Translations under genes and position numbers: made by a program
DNA from: Alphaproteobacteria bacterium
GTDB taxonomy: Bacteria; Pseudomonadota; Alphaproteobacteria; JANQMY01
NCBI GenBank assembly: GCA_028289425.1
Contig: JANQPL010000007.1
Location: 124,001-188,000 of the forward strand
Length of the DNA stretch: 64,000 bases
Direction of reading: 5' to 3'
Notes under the pieces: model-generated
Database searches by the model: none
What the model was told of the DNA's origin: nothing
Seen by the model: only the letters and a program-made list of their open reading frames with translations
Shown here: positions 7,850 to 17,219 of the stretch, piece by piece
Position numbering within the stretch: position 1 is the stretch's first letter
Layout: each line of letters begins with the position of its first letter

Positions 7850-10800
7850 ATGGCGATCAAAAAACTACTCATTGCTAATCGAGGCGAAATCGCGATTCGA
7901 ATTGCGGCGGCGGCCCACGAACTAGGCATCTTCACAACGTCGGTTTACGCGCAAGATGATGCTTCATCATTGCACAGGTTCAGATCGGACCAGAGTATTG
8001 CGTTGGCGGGCTCGGGTCCCGCTGCGTATCTTGACGGCGAACAAATCACTCGTCTCGCCGCGGAAACAAATTGCGATGCCGTTCATCCCGGTTATGGGTT
8101 CCTGTCGGAAAACCAGGCGTTTGCACACCAATGTCAAGAAGCCGGCCTCAAATTTGTCGGGCCGGACCCAGAAACACTTGGGTTGTTCGCCGACAAGTCA
8201 AGAGCTCGAATCTTGGCCGACAAGTGTGGTGTTCCCATCATAGCCGGAACAAAAGGTGACATTACGCTTGACGATGCGCACGCTTTCTTTGGTGCGCTTC
8301 GCCCGAATGGGGCGATGATCATTAAGGCTGTCGCAGGTGGCGGCGGCAGGGGCATGCGGATTGTCACGGCCGCGGCGGATATCGATTCGGCGTATCAGCA
8401 ATGTAGAACCGAAGCAGAACAGGCATTTGATGACGGATCATTGTTTGCAGAGCAGTTCCTTGCGCAGGCCCGCCACGTTGAAGTTCAAATTGTTTCAGAC
8501 GGCGACGGAGACGTCGTTCACCTTGGTGAGCGCGAATGCTCTTTGCAGAGGCGGCACCAGAAAATAATCGAGTTTGCGCCCTGTCCGCATATGACGCAGC
8601 CACTGCGCCACAGGATCACAGCCGCAGCGGTTAGTCTTGCCAAAACAGCCGGTTACGAGAACATCGGGACGATCGAATTTTTGATTGACGGCGATCAGAT
8701 GCGATCCAATCCGGACGATGCCGACTTCTACTTTCTCGAAGCCAATCCGCGTATCCAAGTCGAGCACACGGTGACTGAGGAAGTCATGGGGGTCGATCTT
8801 GCAAAGATTCAGCTAATGATCGCCGCCGGACGAACGCTTCAGGATCTGGAATTACACCAGGGCCGATTTGAAAGCGCACATGGCCATGCGCTTCAAGCGC
8901 GTATCAATATGGAACGTATGGAGGTGGATGGCCGTGCGACGCCCACAGCCGGCAAGTCAATTGGCGTCTATGAAATGCCATCCGGCCGTGGCGTCAGAGT
9001 CGACGGCTGCGGCTATGTGGAGTACACCACCAACCCGCGTTACGACAGCCTTATCGCTAAGCTGGTTGTCCATTCGGATCAACAGGACTTCAACGCTCTG
9101 CTGAAAATGGCGCGCCGTACACTGAGCGAGTGTCGCATCGAAGGTGTCGAAACCAACATTCCGTTCCTGCGGGCGGTGTTGGCAAGAGATGAAATTGGTA
9201 TCGGGTCGGTTCACACTCGTTTTGTCGACGAACATGCCGCAGCGCTCGTTGATGCCGCGCGTCAATATCAAGCGCCGCTCGTTCCATCGGTTTCTTCCGA
9301 CTTGGGAGTGCTTTCAACCGGTCAAATTCAGCCGCCGCCGACGATGCTGGGCGAACTTCCCCCCGGGTCCATCTATGTCGGTGCCCCAATGCAAGGAATG
9401 ATCGTCGACGTTCATGTGGACGACGGTGCCACGGTTTCCGAAGGCGAACTTCTCGCCACTTTGGAAGCCATGAAGATGCTACACGACATTACTGCGCCTC
9501 AAAGTGGGGTGATCAGACGCATCGGCGTACGACCCGATCAAATAGTCGAAAGCGACCAGAACATCATGATTCTGGAAGTCACTCAGTCGGCCATTGGCGC
9601 GAACGATCAGGCGGAAGTTGAAATTGATCTCGACGAGATACGGCCTGACCTAACGGCCATTCTTGAACGGAAAGAACTGGGTCTTGATCCCGCAAGACCG
9701 ACAGCCGTCGAAAAACGCCGTAAGACCAATCAACGAACGGCGCGAGAGAATATCGAAGACTTATGCGATGACGGGTCTTTCGTCGAATATGGTGCGCTGG
9801 CCATCGCCAGCCAGCGGCGCCGGCGCAGCGTGGACGATTTGATTCGGAACACGCCGGCCGACGGTTTGGTCATGGGTGTCGGCAATGTGAATGGTAGCTT
9901 GCTGGGCGATGCTTCGAGCAAGTGCGCTGTTCTCGCCTATGACTACACCGTTCTTGCCGGCACGCAGGGATACCAAAACCACCAGAAGAAAGACCGGATG
10001 TTTCAGCTCGCCGAGCGACGCCAGCTGCCGGTGGTCCTGTTTTCAGAAGGCGGTGGCGGCCGCCCTGGTGATTTGGACATCCTGGCCGTCACGGGCCTCG
10101 ATGTGGCGTCGTTCTCCTTGTTGGCAAAGCTGAGCGGCTTGGTTCCCCTTGTGGGCATCAATTCGGGTCGTTGCTTTGCGGGCAATGCAGCATTGCTCGG
10201 CTGCTGCGATGTCATAATAGCAACCAAGAACTCTTCGATCGGTATGGGGGGGCCGGCGCTTATCGAAGGGGGCGGACTGGGCGTTTACCAACCCGACGAA
10301 ATTGGACCGATGTCGGTTCAGGTGCCGAACGGTGTCGTGGATATTGCCGTTGAAGATGAGGTGGAAGCGGTTGCTGTCGCTAAAAAGTACCTCTCCTATT
10401 TTCAAGGTTCGGTCACCGACTGGACCGCGCCGGATCAGAGGTTGCTGCGACGAGCGATTCCTGAAAACCGCGTTCGCGCTTATGACATCCGTAGACTGAT
10501 TAGTTACCTGGCGGATTCAGACAGCGTCCTTGAAGTTCGGCCGGAATACGGTCACGGTATTGTCACGGCGTTTATTCGCATTGCGGGCCGTCCGTTGGGC
10601 GTCCTTGCGAACAATTCTATGCACCTGGGAGGTGCCATAGATGGACCAGCTGCCGATACGGCGTCCCGCTTCATGCAGCTATGTGATGCGCACGACATTC
10701 CAATTCTGTCGCTTTGCGACACGCCAGGATTCATGGTGGGGCCGGAGACCGAAAAGACGGCGGTTGTGCGCCGGTTCGCGAGAATGTTTGTCACTGCGGC

Positions 10801-11194
10801 GAGTGTCACAACACCCGTCTTGGCGGTTGTCCTTCGGAAGGCTTATGGGTTGGGGGCCATGGCGATGATGGCCGGACAAGCGCAGGTTCCCGATTTTCTC
10901 GTAAGTTGGCCAAGCGGCGAATTCGGAGGCATGGGGTTGGAAGGTGCCATCAAGCTCGGGCTCCGCAAAGAAATTGAGGCCATCGAAGATCCGGAAGAGC
11001 GCGAAGCCTATTATCGCGAGCAAGTTGCTGCGGCCTACGAATTTGGAAAGGCCGCGAATGCCGCTGCGCAATTTGAAATCGATGATGTTATCGATCCGGC
11101 GGAGACAAGACGATGGATTTTGTCGGCCTTGAGTTCCGTCGGCGAGCGGCCGCGTAAAGAGGGCAAAAAGCGAAATCAAGTTGATACTTGGTAG
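7850..11194 (+). CDS. single-chain acyl-CoA carboxylase (BC-BCCP-CT)
   Basis: One 1114-residue chain carries all activities of a biotin-dependent acyl-CoA carboxylase. The biotin carboxylase domain spans about 1-450, with ANRGEIA at the N-terminus, an ATP-grasp GGGGRGMR near 162 and EANPRIQVEHTVTE near 300. The biotinyl domain has EAMKM with the target Lys at 542. The carboxyltransferase N and C halves run from about 610 to 1114. This resembles the hexameric long-chain acyl-CoA carboxylase (LCC) type, rather than the usual two- or three-gene systems. In a lipid-catabolic cluster it may carboxylate a branched or isoprenoid acyl-CoA so that beta-oxidation or retro-aldol cleavage can proceed. 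The substrate is unknown. It follows the carboxylesterase by 93 bp and is probably cotranscribed. Confidence 0.92.
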   Translation: MAIKKLLIANRGEIAIRIAAAAHELGIFTTSVYAQDDASSLHRFRSDQSIALAGSGPAAYLDGEQITRLAAETNCDAVHPGYGFLSENQAFAHQCQEAGLKFVGPDPETLGLFADKSRARILADKCGVPIIAGTKGDITLDDAHAFFGALRPNGAMIIKAVAGGGGRGMRIVTAAADIDSAYQQCRTEAEQAFDDGSLFAEQFLAQARHVEVQIVSDGDGDVVHLGERECSLQRRHQKIIEFAPCPHMTQPLRHRITAAAVSLAKTAGYENIGTIEFLIDGDQMRSNPDDADFYFLEANPRIQVEHTVTEEVMGVDLAKIQLMIAAGRTLQDLELHQGRFESAHGHALQARINMERMEVDGRATPTAGKSIGVYEMPSGRGVRVDGCGYVEYTTNPRYDSLIAKLVVHSDQQDFNALLKMARRTLSECRIEGVETNIPFLRAVLARDEIGIGSVHTRFVDEHAAALVDAARQYQAPLVPSVSSDLGVLSTGQIQPPPTMLGELPPGSIYVGAPMQGMIVDVHVDDGATVSEGELLATLEAMKMLHDITAPQSGVIRRIGVRPDQIVESDQNIMILEVTQSAIGANDQAEVEIDLDEIRPDLTAILERKELGLDPARPTAVEKRRKTNQRTARENIEDLCDDGSFVEYGALAIASQRRRRSVDDLIRNTPADGLVMGVGNVNGSLLGDASSKCAVLAYDYTVLAGTQGYQNHQKKDRMFQLAERRQLPVVLFSEGGGGRPGDLDILAVTGLDVASFSLLAKLSGLVPLVGINSGRCFAGNAALLGCCDVIIATKNSSIGMGGPALIEGGGLGVYQPDEIGPMSVQVPNGVVDIAVEDEVEAVAVAKKYLSYFQGSVTDWTAPDQRLLRRAIPENRVRAYDIRRLISYLADSDSVLEVRPEYGHGIVTAFIRIAGRPLGVLANNSMHLGGAIDGPAADTASRFMQLCDAHDIPILSLCDTPGFMVGPETEKTAVVRRFARMFVTAASVTTPVLAVVLRKAYGLGAMAMMAGQAQVPDFLVSWPSGEFGGMGLEGAIKLGLRKEIEAIEDPEEREAYYREQVAAAYEFGKAANAAAQFEIDDVIDPAETRRWILSALSSVGERPRKEGKKRNQVDTW

Positions 11195-11280
11195 ACCTCG
11201 CCGTCGAAATCGGCTCAGGGATTCGAACGGTTTGCAGGTAAGTGTCATTGATGTCGCGGTCGTTCGCGCGCTTCGGCAAA

Positions 11281-11316
11281 TGTCTTGATTTCCCAGCGTG
11301 CTTGTCATGTTTCGCC
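11281..11316 (+). promoter_or_regulatory. AraC-type tandem operator, acyl-CoA dehydrogenase promoter
   Basis: TGTCTTGATTTCCC and TGTCATGTTTCGCC are direct repeats at exactly 22 bp in the 246-bp gap after the carboxylase gene. The site ends 125 bp before the GTG start of the acyl-CoA dehydrogenase at 11441. It suggests a separate promoter for the block of dehydrogenases, hotdog dehydratase and SDR. Confidence 0.65.
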
Positions 11317-11440
11317 ACGGCTAATCCAAGGGCGTCTTAGTACGCTTTAGTCGCATTTCGAACGAGCCCAAAGGCGCATGGCGTCAAGCAATTGGGAGCA
11401 TCGAATACTTCAACGCTTTCCGGCGAGAAAGGGTGCCGTC

Positions 11441-12586
11441 GTGAATTTTCAGTTTTCGGAGGAACAAGAGCTGCTGCGCAGCCAAGCGCGCAAGTTTCTC
11501 GAGAAAGAATGCTCGAGCCAAGTCGTGCGAGAAGTCCTCGAATCCGACCAGCCGTTCGACCGCGACCTGTGGAGCGCAGTTGCGGAATTAGGCTGGACCG
11601 GCGTTGCGATCCCGGAAGAGTTTGGGGGGCTTGGTGTCGGCTATCTCGAATTATGCGTCATTGCAGAGGAACTCGGTCGCGCTCTCGCACCGGTTCCATT
11701 TTCATCCTCAATTTACTTGGCGGCAGAGGCCTTGCTTTTGGGCGGCAGTTCAACACAGAAACAGCGCTGGCTTCCCAAGATTGCATCAGGTGAAACGACA
11801 GGAGCCTTCGCCATCGCGGAAGGTGCCGGCGCGCCTGCTTGGAACAGAATGAATACGAAGGCGGAAACTTGCGGCGATGGGCAATTCCGTATCAATGGCG
11901 TCAAAACACCCGTTTTAGATGGCCTAAAAGCAGACATCGCAATTGTAGTCGCGCTCGAAAACCAGGTGCCGGGATTGTACTTGGTTGATCTGAACCAAGA
12001 AAACGTCACGCGCACGCTCGAACCCAGCATCGACGAGAGCCGGCCTCATGCGCGCATCACGTTTTCCGACGCTCTTGGAGAAAGACTTGGAAAACCAGGC
12101 GTTGCAACCATTCGCCAATTGCTGGACCGAGCGGCCATCCTCGTGGCATTTGAACAACTCGGCGGCGCCGACGCTTGTCTGCAGATGGCGGTCTCGTATG
12201 CGAAAGAGCGGTTTGCATTTGGCCGTGCAATCGGTTCGTTTCAGGCCATCAAGCATAAGTTGGCGGATATGTATGCGGAACTTGAGCTGGCGCGGTCGAA
12301 TTGTTTCTTCGGTGCGTGGGCGTTGTCGACCGACGATCCGGAACTCTCGGAAGCGGCCGCGGTCGCGCGCCTCAGCATTTCGCGAGCCTACACCAACTGC
12401 GCAAAGGAAAGCATCCAAGTCCACGGCGGCATTGGATTCACCTGGGAACTGGATGCGCACCTCTACTATCGCCGCTCCAAACTTTTGAACGTGGCGCTGG
12501 GCAGTCCTGCTCGATGGCAGGAATACCTAATTCAATCCCTTGAACAGAAAGAGGAGGTGGCGGGGAACCACGCTCGCGTCGCCTAG
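11441..12586 (+). CDS. acyl-CoA dehydrogenase, FadE28-like subunit
   Basis: This acyl-CoA dehydrogenase of about 381 residues has the N-terminal helical domain (FSEEQELLRSQARKFL), the FAD-contacting FGRAIGSFQAIKHKLADMY and the C-terminal VHGGIGFTWE. It lacks a YEG-type catalytic glutamate near the C-terminus. The gene directly after it encodes a second dehydrogenase that has the IEGG motif. Such adjacent unlike pairs are typical of the alpha2beta2 dehydrogenases of steroid side-chain oxidation (ChsE-type), so the two probably form one enzyme. I chose the GTG at 11441 (MNFQFSEEQ); the open frame extends 21 codons upstream without homology. Confidence 0.88.
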   Translation: MNFQFSEEQELLRSQARKFLEKECSSQVVREVLESDQPFDRDLWSAVAELGWTGVAIPEEFGGLGVGYLELCVIAEELGRALAPVPFSSSIYLAAEALLLGGSSTQKQRWLPKIASGETTGAFAIAEGAGAPAWNRMNTKAETCGDGQFRINGVKTPVLDGLKADIAIVVALENQVPGLYLVDLNQENVTRTLEPSIDESRPHARITFSDALGERLGKPGVATIRQLLDRAAILVAFEQLGGADACLQMAVSYAKERFAFGRAIGSFQAIKHKLADMYAELELARSNCFFGAWALSTDDPELSEAAAVARLSISRAYTNCAKESIQVHGGIGFTWELDAHLYYRRSKLLNVALGSPARWQEYLIQSLEQKEEVAGNHARVA

Positions 12587-12595
12587 TGTTTTTGA

Positions 12596-13801
12596 ATGAA
12601 TTTTGATGACTCAGCAGAAGAAGCCTCATTTCGTGCGGCGGCAGGCTCTTGGTTGTCCGCGAACAAGTTCGACTACAGAACATCGCGCACGTCAGAAAAT
12701 TTTTTTGATGCTGTCAGAAAATGGCAACTCCTCAAACATGAGGGGGGTTGGGGGTGTTTGCACTGGCCGAAGGAATATGGTGGCCAGGACGCTGCGCCCA
12801 TCCAAACACTGATTTTTGCGCAAGAAGAACAAGCTGCCGGGATGGCGATGTTGTCCGTGGCAAACACGATTACGATCGGAATGGCAGCCGCGACGATCAT
12901 GCATTGCGGCAACAGCCAACAAAAGCAACGACATCTGCCGAGGATTGCGCGGGGAGAAGAAGTCTGGTGCCAATTGTTTAGCGAACCCGCTGCGGGATCT
13001 GACTTGGCCGGCATTAAAACGCGCGCCGTCCGCGACGGCGACGATTGGGTGATCAACGGACAAAAGGTTTGGACAAGTTACGCACAATATTCTGACTACG
13101 GAATCCTAGTTGCGCGAAGTGACCCGTCAGCTGCAAAGCACAAGGGACTCACATTCTTTTTGGTGGACATGAAATCCCCCGGTCTGGAGGTCCGGCCGAT
13201 CAAACAGGCATCGGGCGGTTCAGACTTCAACGAAGTCTATTTCGATAATGTGCGAATACCGGATTCCAACCGCGTTGGCGAAGAAGGAGACGGATGGCGC
13301 GTCAGTCTCACCACGCTTATGAACGAGCGCGCAGCGGTGGCGAACATATTTCCGACAGACTTCGAGCAGGTTTGGAATTTGGCACGCGAGACTCCGTTGA
13401 ACGAGGGTATGGCGATTGAAGACAGTGCGGTGCGCAGCTTATTGGCGGATTGGCATGTTTGGTCGCGCGGACTTAAGAATTTTGGCATGAGACTGCAGTC
13501 GGACATGTCACAAGGTAAGGTGCCCGGACCGGAAGCTTCAATCTGCAAGCTTATGTTGGGCGCGCAACGACAAACCTATTTGTCAGAAGCGCTCGATCTT
13601 ATGGACTTTGGCGGGCCGGCGCTTTCAAACAGTGGCGATGCCGGTTGGCATTTTGCCTATTTGCGGGTGATTGCAAACCGCATTGAAGGCGGCAGCGATG
13701 AGATCCTTCGTAACATTATCGGTGAGCGCGTATTGGGCCTGCCGTCCGAACCCCGGGTCGACAAAAACACGCCCTTCAACGCGATCCCGACGGCCCTCTA
13801 A
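12596..13801 (+). CDS. acyl-CoA dehydrogenase, catalytic partner subunit
   Basis: This 401-residue acyl-CoA dehydrogenase has FSEPAAGSDLAG, the flavin- and substrate-binding W-V-I-N-G-Q-K-V-W-T-S segment, LMNERAAV in the helix-G region and RIEGGSDEILRNIIGERVLGLP at the C-terminus. The IEGG glutamate is in the position used as base by medium-chain enzymes. It starts 9 bp after the stop of the preceding dehydrogenase and is very probably its heteromeric partner. The pair should introduce the 2,3-double bond into a bulky acyl-CoA, passing electrons to electron-transfer flavoprotein, which is not encoded in this window. Confidence 0.9.
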   Translation: MNFDDSAEEASFRAAAGSWLSANKFDYRTSRTSENFFDAVRKWQLLKHEGGWGCLHWPKEYGGQDAAPIQTLIFAQEEQAAGMAMLSVANTITIGMAAATIMHCGNSQQKQRHLPRIARGEEVWCQLFSEPAAGSDLAGIKTRAVRDGDDWVINGQKVWTSYAQYSDYGILVARSDPSAAKHKGLTFFLVDMKSPGLEVRPIKQASGGSDFNEVYFDNVRIPDSNRVGEEGDGWRVSLTTLMNERAAVANIFPTDFEQVWNLARETPLNEGMAIEDSAVRSLLADWHVWSRGLKNFGMRLQSDMSQGKVPGPEASICKLMLGAQRQTYLSEALDLMDFGGPALSNSGDAGWHFAYLRVIANRIEGGSDEILRNIIGERVLGLPSEPRVDKNTPFNAIPTAL

Positions 13802-13977
13802 CTTGTAGTTGGTCCAAGGGATGCCGGCGGAGGCTTGCAGGGCTAACGGGCTTCGGTGTCCAATGTTGTCGATGTTTGGACGAAGAGCGAGAACGACGCC
13901 TCAACAAGGGTGTGGCTTGTGATTTCAGCTCAGAAAAGACAGCGCCGACCATGAATGGGGCTTCGCAGGCAAAGGCT

Positions 13978-14871
13978 ATGACAACTCCAGATTCGAATGA
14001 TGCCCCGATCATTAATGCGTCGGCAGGACAGCGCTTTACGATTGCAAACACCGAACTATTGGACACGCGCCGCGCCATTAACTTTGCAGCCAGCATCAAT
14101 GAGCGAAATCCAGCCTATTTTGACGACACCCGTCCGGGCGGGCTGATGGTGCATCCGGCGATCGCCTATTCCTTTCAGTACAACAGTCAAACGCGCCTTG
14201 GCATTCCGCCCCAACCAAAGAACCGCTGGATCGGTGTCGTTCACGCCGAAACGGATATCCGGTTCATGCGCCCCTTTCGCACCGGACAAGTCATCACCAC
14301 GCAGGGGCGGCTGGTGACGAGAAAGCAGATCAAGTCCGGTGTTTACAATGTTGACCGGTATCAAATGTGCGACGGCGACGGCGAAACCCTTGCCGAGATG
14401 GATTTCGTTCTCATTTTTAGGGGCGCATTGTTGGAGGGGGGTGATCGCGCATTTGAACAAACTCCCGCGCGACCGACCCCGCCGGAGGCACCGGCAGACC
14501 CTCTTTCGACAATCGAAATGTTCATTCCGCCGCTCGCCCCACATCACTACACGGCCGGCTCGGGAATTTATGCGGCGATTCACACCGAAAAAAGTGTCGC
14601 CAACGCCGCCGGTTTTCCTGATGTCATTCTCCAGGGCAGTGCAACGAAGTCGATGGCGCTGTCGGAGATCGCGAACCAGTGCTTTGACGGCGATGCTACT
14701 CGGATTAGTCGGCTATACGGACAACTCCGTGCGATTGTTCTAACCAACACGACGATCCGTTTGCAAATTAATTCGATTGTGGAGGAGGACGGCGAACGAC
14801 AAGTCTTCTTTCAGGTGTTGAACGCAAATGGCGAGCCCGCAATAGACAAGGGATTGGTCGTCGGCCGTTGA
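13978..14871 (+). CDS. double-hotdog MaoC-like enoyl-CoA hydratase
   Basis: This protein of about 297 residues consists of two tandem hotdog domains. The N-terminal half has R-N-P-A-Y-F and MVHPAIAY, and the C-terminal half has the FAS1/MaoC-like segment ending in Q-V-F-F-Q-V-L. Double-hotdog MaoC proteins are typical (R)-specific hydratases for 2-enoyl-CoA, including steroid side-chain intermediates. It would act on the product of the dehydrogenase pair just upstream and supply a (3R)-hydroxyacyl-CoA to the MFE2-like SDR just downstream. The open frame extends to a TTG at 13876; I prefer the ATG at 13978 because homology begins soon after, and the ATG at 13951 is also possible. Confidence 0.82.
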   Translation: MTTPDSNDAPIINASAGQRFTIANTELLDTRRAINFAASINERNPAYFDDTRPGGLMVHPAIAYSFQYNSQTRLGIPPQPKNRWIGVVHAETDIRFMRPFRTGQVITTQGRLVTRKQIKSGVYNVDRYQMCDGDGETLAEMDFVLIFRGALLEGGDRAFEQTPARPTPPEAPADPLSTIEMFIPPLAPHHYTAGSGIYAAIHTEKSVANAAGFPDVILQGSATKSMALSEIANQCFDGDATRISRLYGQLRAIVLTNTTIRLQINSIVEEDGERQVFFQVLNANGEPAIDKGLVVGR

Positions 14872-14925
14872 CTAAGGCGGGTCGATATCAACGCAGTTAC
14901 TCTTATTGAAGTGAGGAACCGAAAA

Positions 14926-15831
14926 ATGGACACTATTCGATTCGATGGCAAGGTTGTGGTTGTCACCGGGGCTGGTGGCGGACTTGGCCGATCCCACGCC
15001 ATAGAATTTGCCCGCCGTGGCGCAAAGATCGTTGTCAATGATCTTGGAGGAGACTTCAAAGGCAACGGTGCGGGTACGTCCATGGCCGACAAAGTAGTTG
15101 ACGAGATTGCCCAATTCGGCGGAACGGCGGTGGCCAACTACGATTCCGTGGAGCAGGGCGACAACATCATAAAAACGGCGATTGATTCTTTTGGCCGGGT
15201 CGATGTGCTGATCAACAATGCCGGCATTTTGCGAGATGTCAGCTTCAAGAAGATGTCCGAGGAAGATTGGGATCTCATCATGCGCGTCCATCTGACGGGT
15301 GCCTTTAAGGTCACGCGGGCGGCTTGGCCTTACATGTTGGATCAGCAATTCGGACGTATTGTCAGTACGTCCTCTGCGGCTGGCATATATGGTAATTTTG
15401 GGCAGGTAAACTATTCAGCGGCCAAACTTGGTTTGGTCGGTTTTACAAACACACTTGCCATCGAAGGCGCTGCAAAGAACATCACGGCGAACGCGATTGC
15501 GCCTATAGCGGGGTCGCGTATGTTGGAGACGATCTCGACACCCGAAATGATTGCTGCGCTCAAGCCGGAATACATAACGCCCTTGGTCGTTCGACTGTGT
15601 GCGGAAGAAAACGAAGAAACCGGGTCTTTGTTCGAAGTGGGTGCCGGATGGATGGCAAAGCTGAGATGGGAGCGCACAAAAGGAGTCTGCTTTGATCCGG
15701 CAAGTCGCTTTTCTGCCGAGTCGGTCGATGCAAAATGGGCCGAGCTTTGTGATTTTAGCGAGACAGACCATCCGATAAACGTCAAAGAGGCCGGCGCGCC
15801 GGTAATGGCGAACCTAGGGGTCGCGCGGTAA
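14926..15831 (+). CDS. MFE2-like (3R)-hydroxyacyl-CoA dehydrogenase (SDR)
   Basis: This 301-residue short-chain dehydrogenase has TGAGGGLG near the N-terminus, NNAGILRD, the catalytic Ser in STSSAAG and YSAAK. It carries an extra segment of about 65 residues after the Rossmann core (VGAGWMAKLRWERTKGVCF), as in the dehydrogenase domain of peroxisomal multifunctional enzyme type 2 (HSD17B4). It is predicted to oxidise a (3R)-hydroxyacyl-CoA with NAD+, pairing with the hotdog hydratase encoded just upstream. The ATG at 14926 is preceded by GAGGA; the open frame begins at a GTG five codons earlier. A paralogue with the same type of extension is at 46885. Confidence 0.9.
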   Translation: MDTIRFDGKVVVVTGAGGGLGRSHAIEFARRGAKIVVNDLGGDFKGNGAGTSMADKVVDEIAQFGGTAVANYDSVEQGDNIIKTAIDSFGRVDVLINNAGILRDVSFKKMSEEDWDLIMRVHLTGAFKVTRAAWPYMLDQQFGRIVSTSSAAGIYGNFGQVNYSAAKLGLVGFTNTLAIEGAAKNITANAIAPIAGSRMLETISTPEMIAALKPEYITPLVVRLCAEENEETGSLFEVGAGWMAKLRWERTKGVCFDPASRFSAESVDAKWAELCDFSETDHPINVKEAGAPVMANLGVAR

Positions 15832-15986
15832 CACAACGCTCCATTGAGGGCTCGGTGGACCGCGTGGGCGATTTGTCGTTTCAGAACGTCTTTTCTGAGT
15901 CCTTCCAGCCGTATTTGCGAACACATTCTAACGGCGGCAAACTGGACCGGTTTGCCGTACAACCTGCGCAATTGTGCCAATAAGCA

Positions 15987-16850
15987 TCAGCTCGTATCTT
16001 CGGTTGAGACCTGGGGATGGCTAACGTATCCGGAATATTGGTCACACCGAATTTCCCAATCCGTGCCTTGTCCCTCGAATGCGGCGCTAAGGTCTTCCAC
16101 AAGATCTTGCCGCTCACGATGAACCATACATGAACCGAGCACCCGACCGGGCGGTTGCGAAAGCGCGTTCAGGGGCTCCACCGCCGCCGAAAGTGTTTGT
16201 GCGGATTGCGTCTGACCTATCGGCAATACCATGAACAAACGTAACAAGTCCTGCGCTCTTGGATGAAAGAACGCGATGAACGATATCGTTTCAAATTCAG
16301 AGTCAATGCGGTCAACGACGTCAATTGCGTTTGCTCCCTGGCCCTTTGCGACAGGACAGAGCAGTGACACGATTGCGGCATCTTCGTGGTTGGTATTCTT
16401 GTAAACATCCGGATCGAACAGTTTTTCGCATAAGGTTGCGATTGGCCGCGCTTCGGGGTCGGAGCGATAGATGTTGTGCATCATATCGCTCTGCGGCCGG
16501 GCACCTATCCAATAAAGGTGCGCACCCAACCGTTCTGTTTCTTTGTACATGGACCGCAAGCCGGCTCGAAACTCATCGGTCGTAATATGGTCGCGAAATC
16601 CCTGTCCCGTCAGGTACAATTCTGTTGACTCGAGCGCCAGGCTCCCCGGGAAACAGCGGTCGGCAATCACGCCTGAGAGCTTCGACCGACGAAAGACATA
16701 AGTAGCGACACTGGGGGTGAAGCGACTCGTACCGTCGGCACACATTTGCAACGCGCGAAGCGTATGCGTGCGCGCGCCATCGTCGGGCAAAAAAGTCTCC
16801 GCATAGAGAAAGAAAGCTTCGGAAGATATTTTCGATTGTTCAATCGTCAC
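15987..16850 (-). CDS. hypothetical protein, no recognised family
   Basis: This is an open frame of 287 codons on the minus strand between two plus-strand transcription units, starting with GTG at 16850. It has codon use like its neighbours and a balanced soluble composition, but I do not recognise a domain. There is no signal peptide or membrane segment. Two stretches with similar spacing of aromatic and Arg residues (around YVFRRSKLSG and SCMVHRERQDL) leave room for a ferredoxin-like duplicated fold such as EthD, which is only a guess. No long plus-strand frame competes, so I consider it real, at moderate confidence. Confidence 0.55.
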   Translation of the reverse strand: MTIEQSKISSEAFFLYAETFLPDDGARTHTLRALQMCADGTSRFTPSVATYVFRRSKLSGVIADRCFPGSLALESTELYLTGQGFRDHITTDEFRAGLRSMYKETERLGAHLYWIGARPQSDMMHNIYRSDPEARPIATLCEKLFDPDVYKNTNHEDAAIVSLLCPVAKGQGANAIDVVDRIDSEFETISFIAFFHPRAQDLLRLFMVLPIGQTQSAQTLSAAVEPLNALSQPPGRVLGSCMVHRERQDLVEDLSAAFEGQGTDWEIRCDQYSGYVSHPQVSTEDTS

Positions 16851-17219
16851 TGTTGCGCCTCAGCCACATCGGAGTGTCACGAAGGATCATTGTCGCTGCC
16901 GAAACATGCGAGTCGGCGCGCTTTTTCCATGTCGTTGATTCATGTACTTACTTTTGAGTAAAAAGATATACTCTATAGATGGGCAGTTCAATGTTGAATG
17001 ACGTCTATGTTTCAAGCACCAAGGCTGGGAGGTCGGGTTGCTGGCCGTACGGCGCGGCGCAAGTTTCCGGCCTCTCTATCTTGATGCGTTTCGCAGACCC
17101 ACAGCGTCACGATTTGCCGGGTGGCGTGTCCTGCTTTGCCCTGGCGCCGGACTATCAATATCTAAAAAATTTAGGAAGCTGCTCAAAAGTAGTTTGAGAT
17201 AAAGGGGGAGGTAATAGGA
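16851..17219. promoter_or_regulatory. TonB receptor promoter region with three motif copies
   Basis: This 369-bp divergent gap holds the inverted repeat TTACTTTTGAGTAA (16948-16961) and the AraC-type tandem operator (17105-17140). It also holds CTCAAA and TTTGAG arms with a 5-bp centre (17182-17198), and a strong ribosome site GGGGGAGG eight bases before the receptor ATG. It is the densest regulatory region of the left half, consistent with tight control of outer-membrane uptake. Confidence 0.65.
17105..17140 (+). promoter_or_regulatory. AraC-type tandem operator, TonB receptor promoter
   Basis: CGTCACGATTTGCC and TGTCCTGCTTTGCC are separated by 8 bp, a 22-bp period. This is the copy closest to the consensus. 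It ends 80 bp before the start of the TonB-dependent receptor, a suitable place for a class I or II activator site. Confidence 0.75.

Noticed and set aside
16875-16895. TGTCACG/TGTCGCT pair in front of the hypothetical gene
   Set aside because: The spacing is 16 bp rather than 22 and the rest of the half-site does not match.
16979-17197. 72-codon plus-strand frame before the TonB receptor
   Set aside because: It overlaps the regulatory elements. Its C-F-A-L-A segment recurs at 6.2 and 24.8 kb only because the AraC-type half-site TGTCCTGCTTTGCC happens to be translated in the same frame. The repeat is explained by the operator.
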